NCBI GenBank assembly: GCA_023263235.1
Contig: JALQXE010000014.1
Location: 1 to 21,025, forward strand
Length of the DNA: 21,025 bases
Reading direction: 5' to 3'
Source: Sediminibacterium sp.
Lineage (GTDB): Bacteria > Bacteroidota > Bacteroidia > Chitinophagales > Chitinophagaceae
Every line of letters begins with the position of its first letter. Position 1 is the stretch's first letter. Under the pieces are notes generated by a model. The model made no database searches and was not told the DNA's origin. It was given only the letters and a program-made list of their open reading frames with translations. Below, piece by piece: positions 1 to 8,294 of this stretch. The position numbers and the translations under genes are program-made.

Positions 1-194
1 AGTTTGATGAAATGGGCAAAACTTTAGATGAATTAAATCATTTTTATGGTAGCTTAAAGAATTTGTCTGAAACAATGACAAGCTCAGCTGGTGAAGCAGC
101 TCGTACAAAGGATCAATTAAATTCTTTAGCAAACAATTTGACTGAATTGAATCAAGTGTATAGCAATATGATTCATGCAATCAAAGGAAAGTAA
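1..194 (+). CDS. gldL: GldL, C-terminal part (gliding/T9SS inner-membrane motor protein), 5' truncated
   Basis: The window opens inside this gene; the frame is already open at base 3 and ends with TAA at 192-194, leaving about 63 residues. They form a hydrophilic, heptad-like helical tail containing SLKNLSETMTSSAGEA and ending NQVYSNMIHAIKGK, which resembles the C-terminal region of GldL. In the family, GldL has two N-terminal membrane helices and, with GldM, forms the proton-driven motor of the type IX secretion system and gliding apparatus; those helices lie outside the window. The identification rests on the tail and on the gldM and gldN genes that follow directly (28-base gap), matching the conserved gldK-L-M-N order. 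An internal ATG at 12 is not the true start. Confidence 0.85.
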   Translation, partial: FDEMGKTLDELNHFYGSLKNLSETMTSSAGEAARTKDQLNSLANNLTELNQVYSNMIHAIKGK

Positions 195-222
195 TAAAAT
201 AATAATTTAAAACATTTTTTAG

Positions 223-1812
223 ATGTCATTACCTAAAGAACCCAGGCAGAAGATGATTAATATCATGTACTTGGTATTAACAGCTATACTTGCCCTAAAC
301 GTTTCGAGTGAAATTTTGAATGCTTTTAAAACAATTGATGAAGGATTTGCAAAATCAAACAGTGGATTAAAAGAGCGTAGTACAAATATTATTAATGGTT
401 TTGATGCGCCAGAAAACATGGAAAAATATCCAGATAGAATTGCAGTTTGGAAACCAAAGGCTGAAAGAGTAAGAGATCTTTCAGATAGTATTTATGATTA
501 CATTGAAATGTTGAAATCGGATTTGAAAAAAGAATCTGGACAAAAAATACCTAATGGCGAGTTTAAGGAAGATGATTTAGAAGCATCCACTAGAATGTTT
601 TTAAATGGAAAAGAAGGACAAACTAAAGGCGAGCAATTGTATGCTATGTTAAACAAGTATAAGGCCAACTTAGCATCCATTGACTCCTTGGATAAAAAAG
701 TAGCTGCCTTACCAAATTTTACAACTTTGCCTACTTCCTTTAATAAAGACGATGCAAAGCTAATGGCCACAATGACTCCTGCTCAAAAATGGGCTAATAG
801 CTATTTTCATATGACACCAACAGTGGCTTCATTGGCTATTTTATCCAAGTTTCAAAATGACATTAGAAATACGCAAACACAGTTAATTGATTTTTGTTAT
901 GCACAAATCAATTCTACCATCATTCCAATTAACGAATTTGGTGTAATTGCAAGTGCGAATGCAACCGTGGTGATGTCGGGTGACGAAGTAGTAATTACTG
1001 CAGGATTAGGTGGTTATAACAAAGATTTTAAACCTACAATAACTGTTGACGGTGCAAGTGTGCCCATCGGACCTGATGGTAATGGCGTTTATAAAATGCT
1101 TGCATCTAATCCAGGGGATTATACTAAACGTGTAACTGCAACTTATATTAATCCTAATACTGGAAAACAAGAAACTAAAACTACAGATGTTAAATTTAAA
1201 GTAGGTATTCCTACAGGTTTAAATGTTTCTGCCGATGCAACTCGTTTCTTTTATGCCGGTGCACCTAGTGGTAATCCAATATCTATTTCGGGTGCTGCTG
1301 GTGGAGCAGGATCTATTCAAGTAACTGCCGTTGCGGGTGTTACCGATGTTCAAAAAACAGGTAATGGAACGTATAGTGTTTATTGTAATGCTTTAGGAAC
1401 TGCTGTTTTAAAAGTATCTGATGGCAAAACAACTACTACTGTGAATATACCTGTGAAAAAATTACCAGATCCACAGTCGGCTTATGTATATGGAACATTA
1501 AATGAAAATTCTGGTCAAGGTGGTTCAATTGGAGCTAGTGAATTTAAATTACAAACAGGATTAAAAGCGGTGTTGCCAGAAGATTTTGTATTTAAAGGAA
1601 TTGACTATAAGGTTAAATCATTTATTATTCAGTGCTCTGGAAAAGGCTTCACCAATACTGAATCAAAAACGGTAAGTTCGTTTAGCGCTGCTTCTGATTT
1701 AACAAGTAGATGTACACAAGGAAGTCAGGTTGTTATCTCAGATATTATATTCTCTGATGCGGCGAATATTGAACACAAATTAAAAAGTAAAATTAGTTTC
1801 ACACTTAAATAG
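223..1812 (+). CDS. gldM: GldM, type IX secretion/gliding motor protein
   Basis: 529 residues, a normal GldM length. The N-terminus (MSLPKEPRQKMINIMYLVLT) is the conserved GldM start: a short cytoplasmic stretch, then one membrane helix at about residues 11-30 ending near NVSSEIL. The rest is predicted periplasmic: a helical first domain to about residue 225, then beta-rich, Ig-like repeats (about 235-420) and a C-terminal domain. In known systems the helix packs in the GldL ring and the periplasmic part spans to the GldK/GldN ring, passing motor energy to the outer membrane. The start at 223 is chosen because it gives the conserved N-terminus and follows gldL by 28 bases. No promoter is visible between the genes, so it is probably cotranscribed with gldL and gldN. 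Confidence 0.95.
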   Translation: MSLPKEPRQKMINIMYLVLTAILALNVSSEILNAFKTIDEGFAKSNSGLKERSTNIINGFDAPENMEKYPDRIAVWKPKAERVRDLSDSIYDYIEMLKSDLKKESGQKIPNGEFKEDDLEASTRMFLNGKEGQTKGEQLYAMLNKYKANLASIDSLDKKVAALPNFTTLPTSFNKDDAKLMATMTPAQKWANSYFHMTPTVASLAILSKFQNDIRNTQTQLIDFCYAQINSTIIPINEFGVIASANATVVMSGDEVVITAGLGGYNKDFKPTITVDGASVPIGPDGNGVYKMLASNPGDYTKRVTATYINPNTGKQETKTTDVKFKVGIPTGLNVSADATRFFYAGAPSGNPISISGAAGGAGSIQVTAVAGVTDVQKTGNGTYSVYCNALGTAVLKVSDGKTTTTVNIPVKKLPDPQSAYVYGTLNENSGQGGSIGASEFKLQTGLKAVLPEDFVFKGIDYKVKSFIIQCSGKGFTNTESKTVSSFSAASDLTSRCTQGSQVVISDIIFSDAANIEHKLKSKISFTLK

Positions 1813-1854
1813 TGTGTTATCATTTTTAAAAGCTAGGTTATTAAAAAATGTTTT

Positions 1855-2850
1855 ATGCGTAAATATATCGGTTATTATCAATTATTAGCAATAACAATCG
1901 CCTCTTTGATAGGCGTTCAAGCTATTGCGCAAACACCCGCACCTTCCACCAAGGTTGTTGAGAAGCTTACCAAAAAAATGGAGGAAAGTCAGGAGGATAA
2001 TAATGGGTTTTCGCAGGATTCTAGTTTCTTTTTAATGCCTAACAATAAAGTAAACAATAGAATCCCACCAAAATATCCTGAATTAAGAAAAGAAGATGTT
2101 TTGTTTACTGAAACTATTTGGGAGGATATAGATGGTCGTCAGAAAAAAAATAGACACTTCTTATATGAAAGCGTAGATGAAACAGGTGAACGTAATTTCT
2201 TTAAAATACTTACTAGTATTTTAGAATCAGATACTGTAAATGTAAAAGCCTACGCCCCAAGTAATGATCGTTTTACTACCCAATTAAAAATGGACAGTAT
2301 TCTTACCATTTTACTTGGACCAATGGTTACGAAGGCTAGAACTAAAGACGACGGTACGGTAGAAAATATCTCTTTCCGTGATCCAACATATGCTGGTGCA
2401 GATATTCCTACAGATTCTTCGATTTATACTTTTAGAATAAAAGCACAATATATTTTTGACAATAGAACTAGTAGAATGCATTATCGTATTTTGGGAATTG
2501 CTCCAATTGCAATGATTAAAAAATCGGTATCAGTTCCTGATGGAAGTGGGGGAACGCGTGAAGTGGATTCGGTTGTTCGTAAAATATTGTTCTGGGTACC
2601 ATATCCAAAAATCAGGAATTATTTAGCGAATAGAGATGTATACAATCCAACCAATCAAAAGAGAATGATATCTTGGTCCGATTTATTAGAAGCAAGATAC
2701 TTTGATAGTCGTATCACAAAAACTTCCTATAATAATTTTAATGATAAAGATTTATTTGAATTATACAAGGATCCTAAAAAGCGTTTAGAGGCTGCTGAAA
2801 AAATTAAGCAGAGAATTGACGATTTTGACCAAGATCGTTGGGTGTATTAA
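1855..2850 (+). CDS. gldN: GldN, periplasmic type IX secretion/gliding component
   Basis: 331 residues with a Sec signal peptide: charged MRKY, hydrophobic core about residues 8-22, likely signal peptidase I cleavage after AIA (residue 25). The mature part matches GldN/PorN in pattern: the segment KYPELRKEDVLFTETIWEDI, then FFKILTSILESDTVNVKAY, and late WVPYPKIRNYLANRDVYNP. GldN forms, with the lipoprotein GldK, a large ring under the outer membrane in the type IX secretion system. It follows gldM after 42 bases and is the last gene of the operon, ending 15 bases before a strong hairpin terminator. No unusual feature was seen in the coding sequence. Confidence 0.93.
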   Translation: MRKYIGYYQLLAITIASLIGVQAIAQTPAPSTKVVEKLTKKMEESQEDNNGFSQDSSFFLMPNNKVNNRIPPKYPELRKEDVLFTETIWEDIDGRQKKNRHFLYESVDETGERNFFKILTSILESDTVNVKAYAPSNDRFTTQLKMDSILTILLGPMVTKARTKDDGTVENISFRDPTYAGADIPTDSSIYTFRIKAQYIFDNRTSRMHYRILGIAPIAMIKKSVSVPDGSGGTREVDSVVRKILFWVPYPKIRNYLANRDVYNPTNQKRMISWSDLLEARYFDSRITKTSYNNFNDKDLFELYKDPKKRLEAAEKIKQRIDDFDQDRWVY

Positions 2851-2855
2851 TAAAA

Positions 2856-4655
2856 TTATTTCTTAAAAGCCGCTTTCAACAAAGCGGCTTTTTTTTCGCC
2901 AATAAGCTGTGCCAACAGATGCTCATTTGCATGTTTAATTTTTTGAACCGATTTAAAATGCAATAGTAATAATTCCTTTGTTTTTGGGCCAATACCAACA
3001 ATGTTATCAAGACCGGTTTCCAGTGCACCTTTGGATCTTTTGCTGCGATGAAACTGAATGCCAAAGCGGTGTACCTCGTCTCTTATATTTCGAATAAGTT
3101 TATGTGCCTCACTATGCCAGTTTAAAATAATAGACTTGCTATCCCCAGGAAAAAATAGTTCTTCTATATTTTTGGCAAGACCAACGGTGGTTACTTTTTC
3201 TTGTATGCCTAATTCAGTTAAAGCTTCCAATGCAGCATTTAATTGTCCTTTACCACCATCTATAATAATTAATTGAGGCAGGGGTAAATTTTTCTCCAAT
3301 ACGGACTTATAGCGCCTACCCACCGATTCCTTCATACTTGCAAAGTCATTAATACCTATTACCGTTTTGATATTAAACTTTCGGTAATCCGATTTACTAG
3401 GTACCCCATTTTTAAAACACACCATGGCCGAAACGGGGTAGGCTCCTTGGAAATTGGAGTTATCAAAACATTCAATATGATTGGGTATTTCAGAAAGGTG
3501 CAAAGCTTCTTGCATTTCTAATAATACTTCATTGTCTAATGGCTTTTCTACGCTGACTAAGGCCTGTTTATGTTTCCACTCCTTTAATGCATAGTTGGCA
3601 TTTTTTTGAGAAAGGGCTAATAATTGTTCCTTATCTCCCAATTGTGGTATAGTGTACTTAACATCAAATACTTTCTCACTTAATTCAAAGGGAACTATAA
3701 TTTCCTTAGCACGGCTTTCTAAATGCGTCCTAAAATAATGAATAGCAAAAATCAAAATAGTTTCAGCAGTTTCTTCCAGAGGCACGGATAAAGGAAGTAT
3801 ATGGGTTTGAATGATTCTTCCATTCTCTACCATTAAATAACTAACATAGGCCTGATCGGCATCATGCGCGATACTAAACACATCCATGGCATGTTGCTGT
3901 TTGGTATATACAACCGATTTTGTTTGGTAATGCTCCAGTTCCTCTATTTTCCTTTTGGTGAGTGCAGCTTTTTCAAATGCCATTGCATTGGCCTCTTCCA
4001 GCATTTTCTCCTTTAGGTTGTTTAATACAGGTTTAATATTTCCTTTCAATAAATGTTGTACCTGTTCAATTGAACTATTGTAGGCTTCCAAAGTTTGAAA
4101 TCCCTGACAGGGTCCCAAACAATTGCCTAAATGATATTCTAAACACACTTTAAATTTACCCTGTTCAATATTCTTTTTACTTAGAGGGAGGGTACAGGTT
4201 CTTAATGGAATGGTATGCTTAATATGATCAATTAATTCTCTTACGGCTAAAACATTGGTAAAGGGTCCAATATAGGTACTGCCATCATTTATTTTCCGTC
4301 TGGTTAAAAATACCCTAGGAAAGTTTTCTTTTTTAATGACAATATAAGGATAGGTTTTATCGTCCTTTAAATTGATATTGTACTTTGGTTGATAATTTTT
4401 AATGAGTTCATTCTCCAATATGAATGCATCATGTTCAGAATTTACAATTGTGTATTGTATATCCTTGATTTTTTGTACCAACTCAATGGTTTTTAAAGTA
4501 TGTTGATGGTTGGAAAGAAAATAGGAGCTCACCCTTTTTCGTATATTCTTAGCCTTACCCACGTATAACAAATGTCCGTTTTCATCAAAATATTGATAAA
4601 TCCCGGGTTCCTGGGGTAGCCCTGCCTGTATTTTCTTAAATAGCTCTTTTTCCAT
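2856..4655 (-). CDS. uvrC: UvrC, excinuclease ABC subunit C
   Basis: 599 residues from the ATG at 4655. UvrC makes both incisions around a lesion in UvrAB-dependent nucleotide excision repair. Visible parts: GIY-YIG nuclease at about 16-95 (GIYQYF then LLYVGKAKN); cysteines near 154-183; UVR (UvrB-binding) region about 205-245; RNase H-like C-terminal nuclease with D398 (CFDNSNFQG), D437 (INDF), D466 (IIIDGGKGQ) and H536, corresponding to the known catalytic residues; and helix-hairpin-helix DNA binding at about 550-599 (GIGPKTKELLLLHF). A GTG six codons upstream (4673) is in frame but overlaps the likely -7 box, so the ATG is preferred. It is tail-to-tail with gldN, leaving 5 bases between the stop codons. 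Confidence 0.96.
   Translation of the reverse strand: MEKELFKKIQAGLPQEPGIYQYFDENGHLLYVGKAKNIRKRVSSYFLSNHQHTLKTIELVQKIKDIQYTIVNSEHDAFILENELIKNYQPKYNINLKDDKTYPYIVIKKENFPRVFLTRRKINDGSTYIGPFTNVLAVRELIDHIKHTIPLRTCTLPLSKKNIEQGKFKVCLEYHLGNCLGPCQGFQTLEAYNSSIEQVQHLLKGNIKPVLNNLKEKMLEEANAMAFEKAALTKRKIEELEHYQTKSVVYTKQQHAMDVFSIAHDADQAYVSYLMVENGRIIQTHILPLSVPLEETAETILIFAIHYFRTHLESRAKEIIVPFELSEKVFDVKYTIPQLGDKEQLLALSQKNANYALKEWKHKQALVSVEKPLDNEVLLEMQEALHLSEIPNHIECFDNSNFQGAYPVSAMVCFKNGVPSKSDYRKFNIKTVIGINDFASMKESVGRRYKSVLEKNLPLPQLIIIDGGKGQLNAALEALTELGIQEKVTTVGLAKNIEELFFPGDSKSIILNWHSEAHKLIRNIRDEVHRFGIQFHRSKRSKGALETGLDNIVGIGPKTKELLLLHFKSVQKIKHANEHLLAQLIGEKKAALLKAAFKK
2865..2896 (+). terminator. Intrinsic terminator of the gld operon, inside the 3' end of uvrC
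   Basis: A perfect 12-bp stem (AAAAGCCGCTTT at 2865-2876, AAAGCGGCTTTT at 2881-2892) with loop CAAC is followed by more T, giving eight Ts at 2889-2896. It is a textbook terminator for gldN on +. The stem lies wholly within the last codons of uvrC on the other strand, encoding the Lys/Ala-rich tail, so it may act in both directions, although the minus-strand T tract is shorter and interrupted. Confidence 0.9.
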
Positions 4656-4661
4656 GCTTTC

Positions 4662-4703
4662 TTCCGAAAGCACAAAAATACTTTATATTTTTGTGGTATG
4701 GAA
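4662..4703. promoter_or_regulatory. Symmetric divergent promoter region of uvrC and DUF2721 gene
   Basis: A perfect inverted repeat has arms CACAAAAATA (4671-4680) and TATTTTTGTG (4686-4695) around CTTTA. Outer TTCC (4662-4665) and GGAA (4700-4703) extend the symmetry with small offsets. Each arm contains TATTTTTG, a full match to the Bacteroidota -7 consensus TAnnTTTG, one per strand (4680-4673 for uvrC, 4686-4693 for the + gene). The -33 positions carry only TTCC, a weak match to TTTG. The arrangement suggests two overlapping promoters; whether a regulator also binds the dyad is unknown. Confidence 0.6.
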
Positions 4704-5141
4704 TTAACTGTGAATATACCTGCCCTTCTTTTTCCAGCAATTAGTTTAATTATGCTGGCGTATACTAATCGGTTTTTGGCACTGTCTAGCCGTGTGAGGG
4801 TATTGCATGACAAATATCAAACACAGGAGGAGCGACATTTAATTTTCACTCAAATTAAGAACTTAAAATATAGGCTTAAACTTATTAGAAACATGCAAAC
4901 CTATGGTGTTGCTTCCTTGCTGTTTGCCATTGTATCTATGTTTTTTATTTACATAGAATCTCAGAAAATTGCGCAGTTCGTATTTGCTGCTAGTTTAATT
5001 GCTTTTTCTTGGTCTATCCTGCTTTCTTTTATTGAAATTAGATTAAGCACAAAGGCCATAGAAATTGAACTGAGTGATATGGAAGGACTTGAGGATCCTT
5101 CCGTTATGGAATACCTTAAAAAGAAATTCGAAAGAGATTAA
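4698..5141 (+). CDS. DUF2721 family membrane protein
   Basis: 147 residues. The N-terminal segment (VNIPALLFPAISLIMLAYTN) is a membrane helix, followed by a basic loop with FLALSSRVRVLHDKY, the pattern of DUF2721, then two more hydrophobic helices at about residues 72-88 and 92-113, and a charged C-terminal tail ending LKKKFERD. Family function is unknown; it is a small integral membrane protein. The ATG at 4698 lies only about 4 bases downstream of the predicted -7 box, so the mRNA would be leaderless or nearly so unless another promoter is used. The next ATG (4752) would cut into the first helix and is less likely. It stands alone between divergent uvrC and the convergent ABC exporter. Confidence 0.75.
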   Translation: MELTVNIPALLFPAISLIMLAYTNRFLALSSRVRVLHDKYQTQEERHLIFTQIKNLKYRLKLIRNMQTYGVASLLFAIVSMFFIYIESQKIAQFVFAASLIAFSWSILLSFIEIRLSTKAIEIELSDMEGLEDPSVMEYLKKKFERD

Positions 5142-5146
5142 ATGAA

Positions 5147-5186
5147 AACACCTATGCTTAATTATGATAAACTAAACATAGGTGTT
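5147..5186. terminator. Hairpin between convergent DUF2721 and ABC exporter genes
   Basis: A 10-bp perfect stem (AACACCTATG at 5147-5156, CATAGGTGTT at 5177-5186), extended by TTA/TAA after one mismatch, encloses an AT-rich loop. It begins 5 bases after the DUF2721 stop. A-rich sequence precedes it and ATAAATTTTAATTT follows. The T tract is poor for a strict intrinsic terminator, but the position between convergent genes fits a bidirectional terminator. Confidence 0.6.
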
Positions 5187-5223
5187 ATAAATTTTAATTT
5201 CATGCTAAACTAGCTACAATATG

Positions 5224-6993
5224 CTAGGTAGTTGCTTTTCTTTCTCCAATTTGTTGCCTCCACATGGCATAATACAAGCCTTTTTCAGCAAGTAATGCAT
5301 CGTGATTGCCTTGCTCAATTACTTTCCCCTTTTCTAGTACATATATCCTTGTTGCATGTATTATGGTACTTAAACGGTGTGCAATCATAATGGTGATTTG
5401 CTCACGCTCGGCCGATAACTCACGAATTGTGTCGGTAATGGATTCTTCGGTTAAACTATCTAAACTTGAAGTTGCTTCATCAAATATAAGTAAGTGTGGA
5501 TGTCTTAATAGCGCGCGTGCAATAGACAATCTTTGTTTTTCACCACCACTTAATTTTAATCCACCTTCACCAATTACTGTTGCTAAACCATTGCCCCCTT
5601 TATCTAAAATATTTGTACAGCTAGATTTTTTCAAAGCAACCAGCATTTCTTCTTCAGTTGCATTGGGTGCCACGAATGCCAAATTCTCTCTAATAGTGCC
5701 CGCAAATAATTGAGTGTCCTGTGTTACAAAACTAATTTGGTTTCTTAGATCGTTCATGTCAATTTGCTTATTATTTACACCATTAATAAGTATTTGTCCT
5801 TCCTGTGTTTGATAGAGACCAACAATTAATTTTACCAATGTGCTTTTACCTGCACCCGATGGGCCCACAAAGGCAATGGTTTCACCCTTTTTGGCTTCAA
5901 AGCTAATATCATCCATCGCTTTAAAGTTGGCCGTTTGGTGCTGAAAACCTACGTTTTCAAATTTCAAATGTTCAATATTGCCAATAGCAGTAGCCTCTGC
6001 GGGATTTATTTCAATTTCTTTTTTCATTAATGCATCAAAATTGTTTAATGATGCTTCGGTTTCACGGTAGCTCATAATAATGCTACCTATTTCTTGTAAT
6101 GGTCCAAAAATGAAAAAGCTATAAAACTGTAAGGATATTAATTGTCCTACGGTTAAAATTTCCTTGAATATTAACCACATTAATGTGAAGGTGATTACTT
6201 GTCGTAAGAAATTCACCATCGTCCCTTGAATAAAACTTAAAGATCGAATGTTTTTTACTTTCTTTAATTCAAGTGCTAAAATTTTATAAGTATTGTTATT
6301 AAGTCGTGCTATTTCCTGATTGGTTAAACCTAAACTTTTTACCAATTCAATATTGCGCAAACTCTCCGTAGTGGTACCTGCAAGGGTAGTAGTTTCTTTT
6401 ACAATATTTTTTTGAATGGACTTTATGCGTTTGCTTAGTAAGTTGGTTACGTATGCAATGGTGCCTGCGCCAGTAATATAAATAGGCATAATGGACCAAT
6501 GCAATTTGGTTGCATAAATTGAAATAAATACAATACTTACAACAATACCAAATACTACATTAATTACATAACTAATAAACTTTTCACAATCTGCTCTTGC
6601 CTTTGTCAAAATAGATAAAGTCTCACCGCTTCTCTGGTCCTCAAAAGCTTGATAGGGTAGTTGCATGGAATGCTTTAATCCGTCGGTAAACAAAGAAGCA
6701 CCAAACTTTTGTATAATCACATTTACGGTGTAATCCTGAAATGCTTTTGCGATTCTACTTACCATAGCAGTACCCACCAATAACAATAAAATATTACCAA
6801 CGCCTTTCAAAAATTCGGGTTGGGTTCTGATATGTCCAAACGAATCAATAAAAGGTGTTTTAGCAAATTCATCAATTAATCTTCCAAATAACATGGGGTC
6901 AAACATGGAAAAAGTTTGATTAATTGCGGCTAAAATAAAACCTATTATGACTAAGCTTCTAAAGGGCTTTATGTATTTAAATAAAATTTTCAT
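5224..6993 (-). CDS. ABC exporter half-transporter, fused membrane and ATPase domains (MsbA/multidrug type)
   Basis: 589 residues, the normal size for a half-transporter that works as a dimer. Residues 1-315 form the type IV exporter membrane domain, with hydrophobic helices near 12-30, 63-82, 140-162, 167-185, 260-280 and 283-305. Residues 340-589 are the ATPase: Walker A GPSGAGKST (377-385), Q-loop Q425, signature LSGGE (481-485), Walker B LLIFDEA (501-507) and switch H539. It resembles lipid A, lipid or drug exporters; substrate cannot be told from sequence. It is monocistronic by position. A -7-like TATATTTG lies 20 bases upstream of the start (minus strand, 7020-7013). No key residue is missing. 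Confidence 0.92.
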   Translation of the reverse strand: MKILFKYIKPFRSLVIIGFILAAINQTFSMFDPMLFGRLIDEFAKTPFIDSFGHIRTQPEFLKGVGNILLLLVGTAMVSRIAKAFQDYTVNVIIQKFGASLFTDGLKHSMQLPYQAFEDQRSGETLSILTKARADCEKFISYVINVVFGIVVSIVFISIYATKLHWSIMPIYITGAGTIAYVTNLLSKRIKSIQKNIVKETTTLAGTTTESLRNIELVKSLGLTNQEIARLNNNTYKILALELKKVKNIRSLSFIQGTMVNFLRQVITFTLMWLIFKEILTVGQLISLQFYSFFIFGPLQEIGSIIMSYRETEASLNNFDALMKKEIEINPAEATAIGNIEHLKFENVGFQHQTANFKAMDDISFEAKKGETIAFVGPSGAGKSTLVKLIVGLYQTQEGQILINGVNNKQIDMNDLRNQISFVTQDTQLFAGTIRENLAFVAPNATEEEMLVALKKSSCTNILDKGGNGLATVIGEGGLKLSGGEKQRLSIARALLRHPHLLIFDEATSSLDSLTEESITDTIRELSAEREQITIMIAHRLSTIIHATRIYVLEKGKVIEQGNHDALLAEKGLYYAMWRQQIGERKATT

Positions 6994-7012
6994 AATCTAT
7001 TGAGGTAAGGGA

Positions 7013-7020
7013 CAAATATA
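7013..7020 (-). promoter_or_regulatory. -7 box of the ABC exporter gene
   Basis: The minus strand reads TATATTTG at 7020-7013, a full match to TAnnTTTG. A weak -33 (TTCC) lies 21 bases upstream, inside the loop and stem of the yihA terminator hairpin. It predicts a short leader of roughly 13 bases before the ATG at 6993. Confidence 0.45.
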
Positions 7021-7026
7021 AACAAA

Positions 7027-7054
7027 GTCGCCCACTTATTGGGAAGTGGGCGAC
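7027..7054 (-). terminator. Terminator after yihA
   Basis: A perfect 11-bp GC-rich stem (GTCGCCCACTT at 7027-7037, AAGTGGGCGAC at 7044-7054) has a 6-base loop. It lies 18 bases beyond the yihA stop in the direction of transcription and is followed on the minus strand by TTTGTTTATATTTG, a T-rich tail. It should end the gpmI/haem-binding/yihA transcripts and insulate the ABC exporter gene, whose predicted promoter begins only 7 bases further on. Confidence 0.85.
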
Positions 7055-7072
7055 GATTAGGAATCTTAAATA

Positions 7073-7711
7073 TTATGACTGTTGATCTTCAGCGTATAAT
7101 TGGTTGTATTGGTCAATGCAAGCCACTACCTCTTCAACCCCTTCTTTTTTCTCGGCACTGGTTACAAAGCCTTGAGGTAAATAAGGTAATTTTTCTTTTA
7201 AAGTGTCAAACATTGCTTGTACATTTCTTGCTACTACGCCTGGCTTTTCTTTATCGGATTTTGTAAAAATGAGTGTATATGGAATTTCCCATTTGACCAT
7301 TTGTTCAATGAATTCTAAATCAATTTTTTGAGGTGCATGACGACTGTCAATTAAAACAAAAACGCGATTTAGATTGGGTCTTTTTCTTAAATAATTTTCA
7401 ATCATTTGTTCCCATCTGCGTCTACTGCTTTGGGACACTTTAGCAAATCCGTATCCTGGCAAATCCACTATATACCATTTGTCCCAAGGTCCTTTGCTTG
7501 AAGAGCTCATCACTTCAAAATGATTGATAAGCTGTGTTTTTCCTGGTGTTCCCGAAGTTTTAGCAAGATTCTTTTGATTGCATAAAGCATTAATAATGGA
7601 GGATTTTCCTACATTACTTCTACCAATAAATGCATATTCTGGTTGTGTTAATTTAGGGCACTGTTCGTAACCTGGACTAGATATTAAATAAGTGGCTTTG
7701 TTAATTTTCAT
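7073..7711 (-). CDS. yihA: YihA/EngB/YsxC ribosome biogenesis GTPase
   Basis: 212 residues. All GTPase motifs are visible: G1 GRSNVGKS (30-37), switch I SGTPGKT (53-59), G3 DLPG (83-86) followed by YGFA, G4 TKSD (150-153) and G5-like TSA (184-186). This is the TrmE-Era-EngA-EngB-Septin class; EngB acts in late assembly of the large ribosomal subunit and is usually essential. The aromatic/basic segment SQSSRRRWEQMIENYLRKR is typical of the family. The ATG at 7711 lies 13 bases after the haem-binding gene's stop, so they are probably cotranscribed. A strong terminator follows. Confidence 0.95.
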   Translation of the reverse strand: MKINKATYLISSPGYEQCPKLTQPEYAFIGRSNVGKSSIINALCNQKNLAKTSGTPGKTQLINHFEVMSSSSKGPWDKWYIVDLPGYGFAKVSQSSRRRWEQMIENYLRKRPNLNRVFVLIDSRHAPQKIDLEFIEQMVKWEIPYTLIFTKSDKEKPGVVARNVQAMFDTLKEKLPYLPQGFVTSAEKKEGVEEVVACIDQYNQLYAEDQQS

Positions 7712-7724
7712 TTTTAAGTAAGCA

Positions 7725-8231
7725 CTATTTTGTATTGGCAGGTGCTGGTGGACGTTTCAACTTTAAACTATCAGCAGGGTAGTTTGCTTTTAATGTATCC
7801 ATAATACTTTGACACCATTTAGTTAAAACAACTCTTTCGGCTTCAGTTAAATCCGCTTCCTTATGTATTAGTGTATATGATTTTAATGGCATTTCACCTT
7901 CCTTTACCTGCTCAATTACTTCTTCTAATTTATGATTTTGCTTTGCAATACGGTAAGATGCGAATTCATTGAAGTTTAATTCACGTTTTCCTTCTTTCAC
8001 ATGATCGTCCAACCAAAATCCAAGGGGTTGTACAGATGCATACCAAGGATAGTTGGTTTTATTGCTATGACAGTCGGCACATGCTTTGTTAAAAACCATT
8101 TGAACGCTGTCGGGCATTTTATATAAGGTGGTGATGTCTTTAGTTTTGTCACCAGATGTATTTTTTGTGGGGCGAATAAATTGAATAACTACAAGGGATA
8201 CTAACAATACAATTAAAATTTTCTTTACCAT
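7725..8231 (-). CDS. Membrane-anchored haem-binding domain (haem_bd) protein with one CxxCH
   Basis: 168 residues. Residues 3-19 are a hydrophobic anchor after MVKK with no clear cleavage site, so the protein is probably tethered to the inner membrane facing the periplasm. CADCH (51-55) is a c-type haem attachment motif, and the surroundings (NYPWYASVQPLGFWLDDHVKEG, interrupted here only in name, and later GEMPLKSY at 112-119) match the haem_bd family common in Bacteroidota. M114 or a later histidine could be the second haem ligand; this is inference. The tail (about 155-168) is basic and proline-rich. Role is unknown, plausibly electron transfer. It sits between gpmI and yihA on the same strand. 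Confidence 0.8.
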   Translation of the reverse strand: MVKKILIVLLVSLVVIQFIRPTKNTSGDKTKDITTLYKMPDSVQMVFNKACADCHSNKTNYPWYASVQPLGFWLDDHVKEGKRELNFNEFASYRIAKQNHKLEEVIEQVKEGEMPLKSYTLIHKEADLTEAERVVLTKWCQSIMDTLKANYPADSLKLKRPPAPANTK

Positions 8232-8294
8232 GTTTTGTGTTTTGAAAGTTTAGACAACTAGTTTTGTTTAAGGTTTAAAATTAAGTTATTTACT

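Noticed and set aside
4529..4813. 94-residue minus-strand ORF across the uvrC start and DUF2721 start
   Set aside because: It overlaps well-supported uvrC in another frame, runs through the divergent promoter and antisense to DUF2721, and shows no recognisable family.
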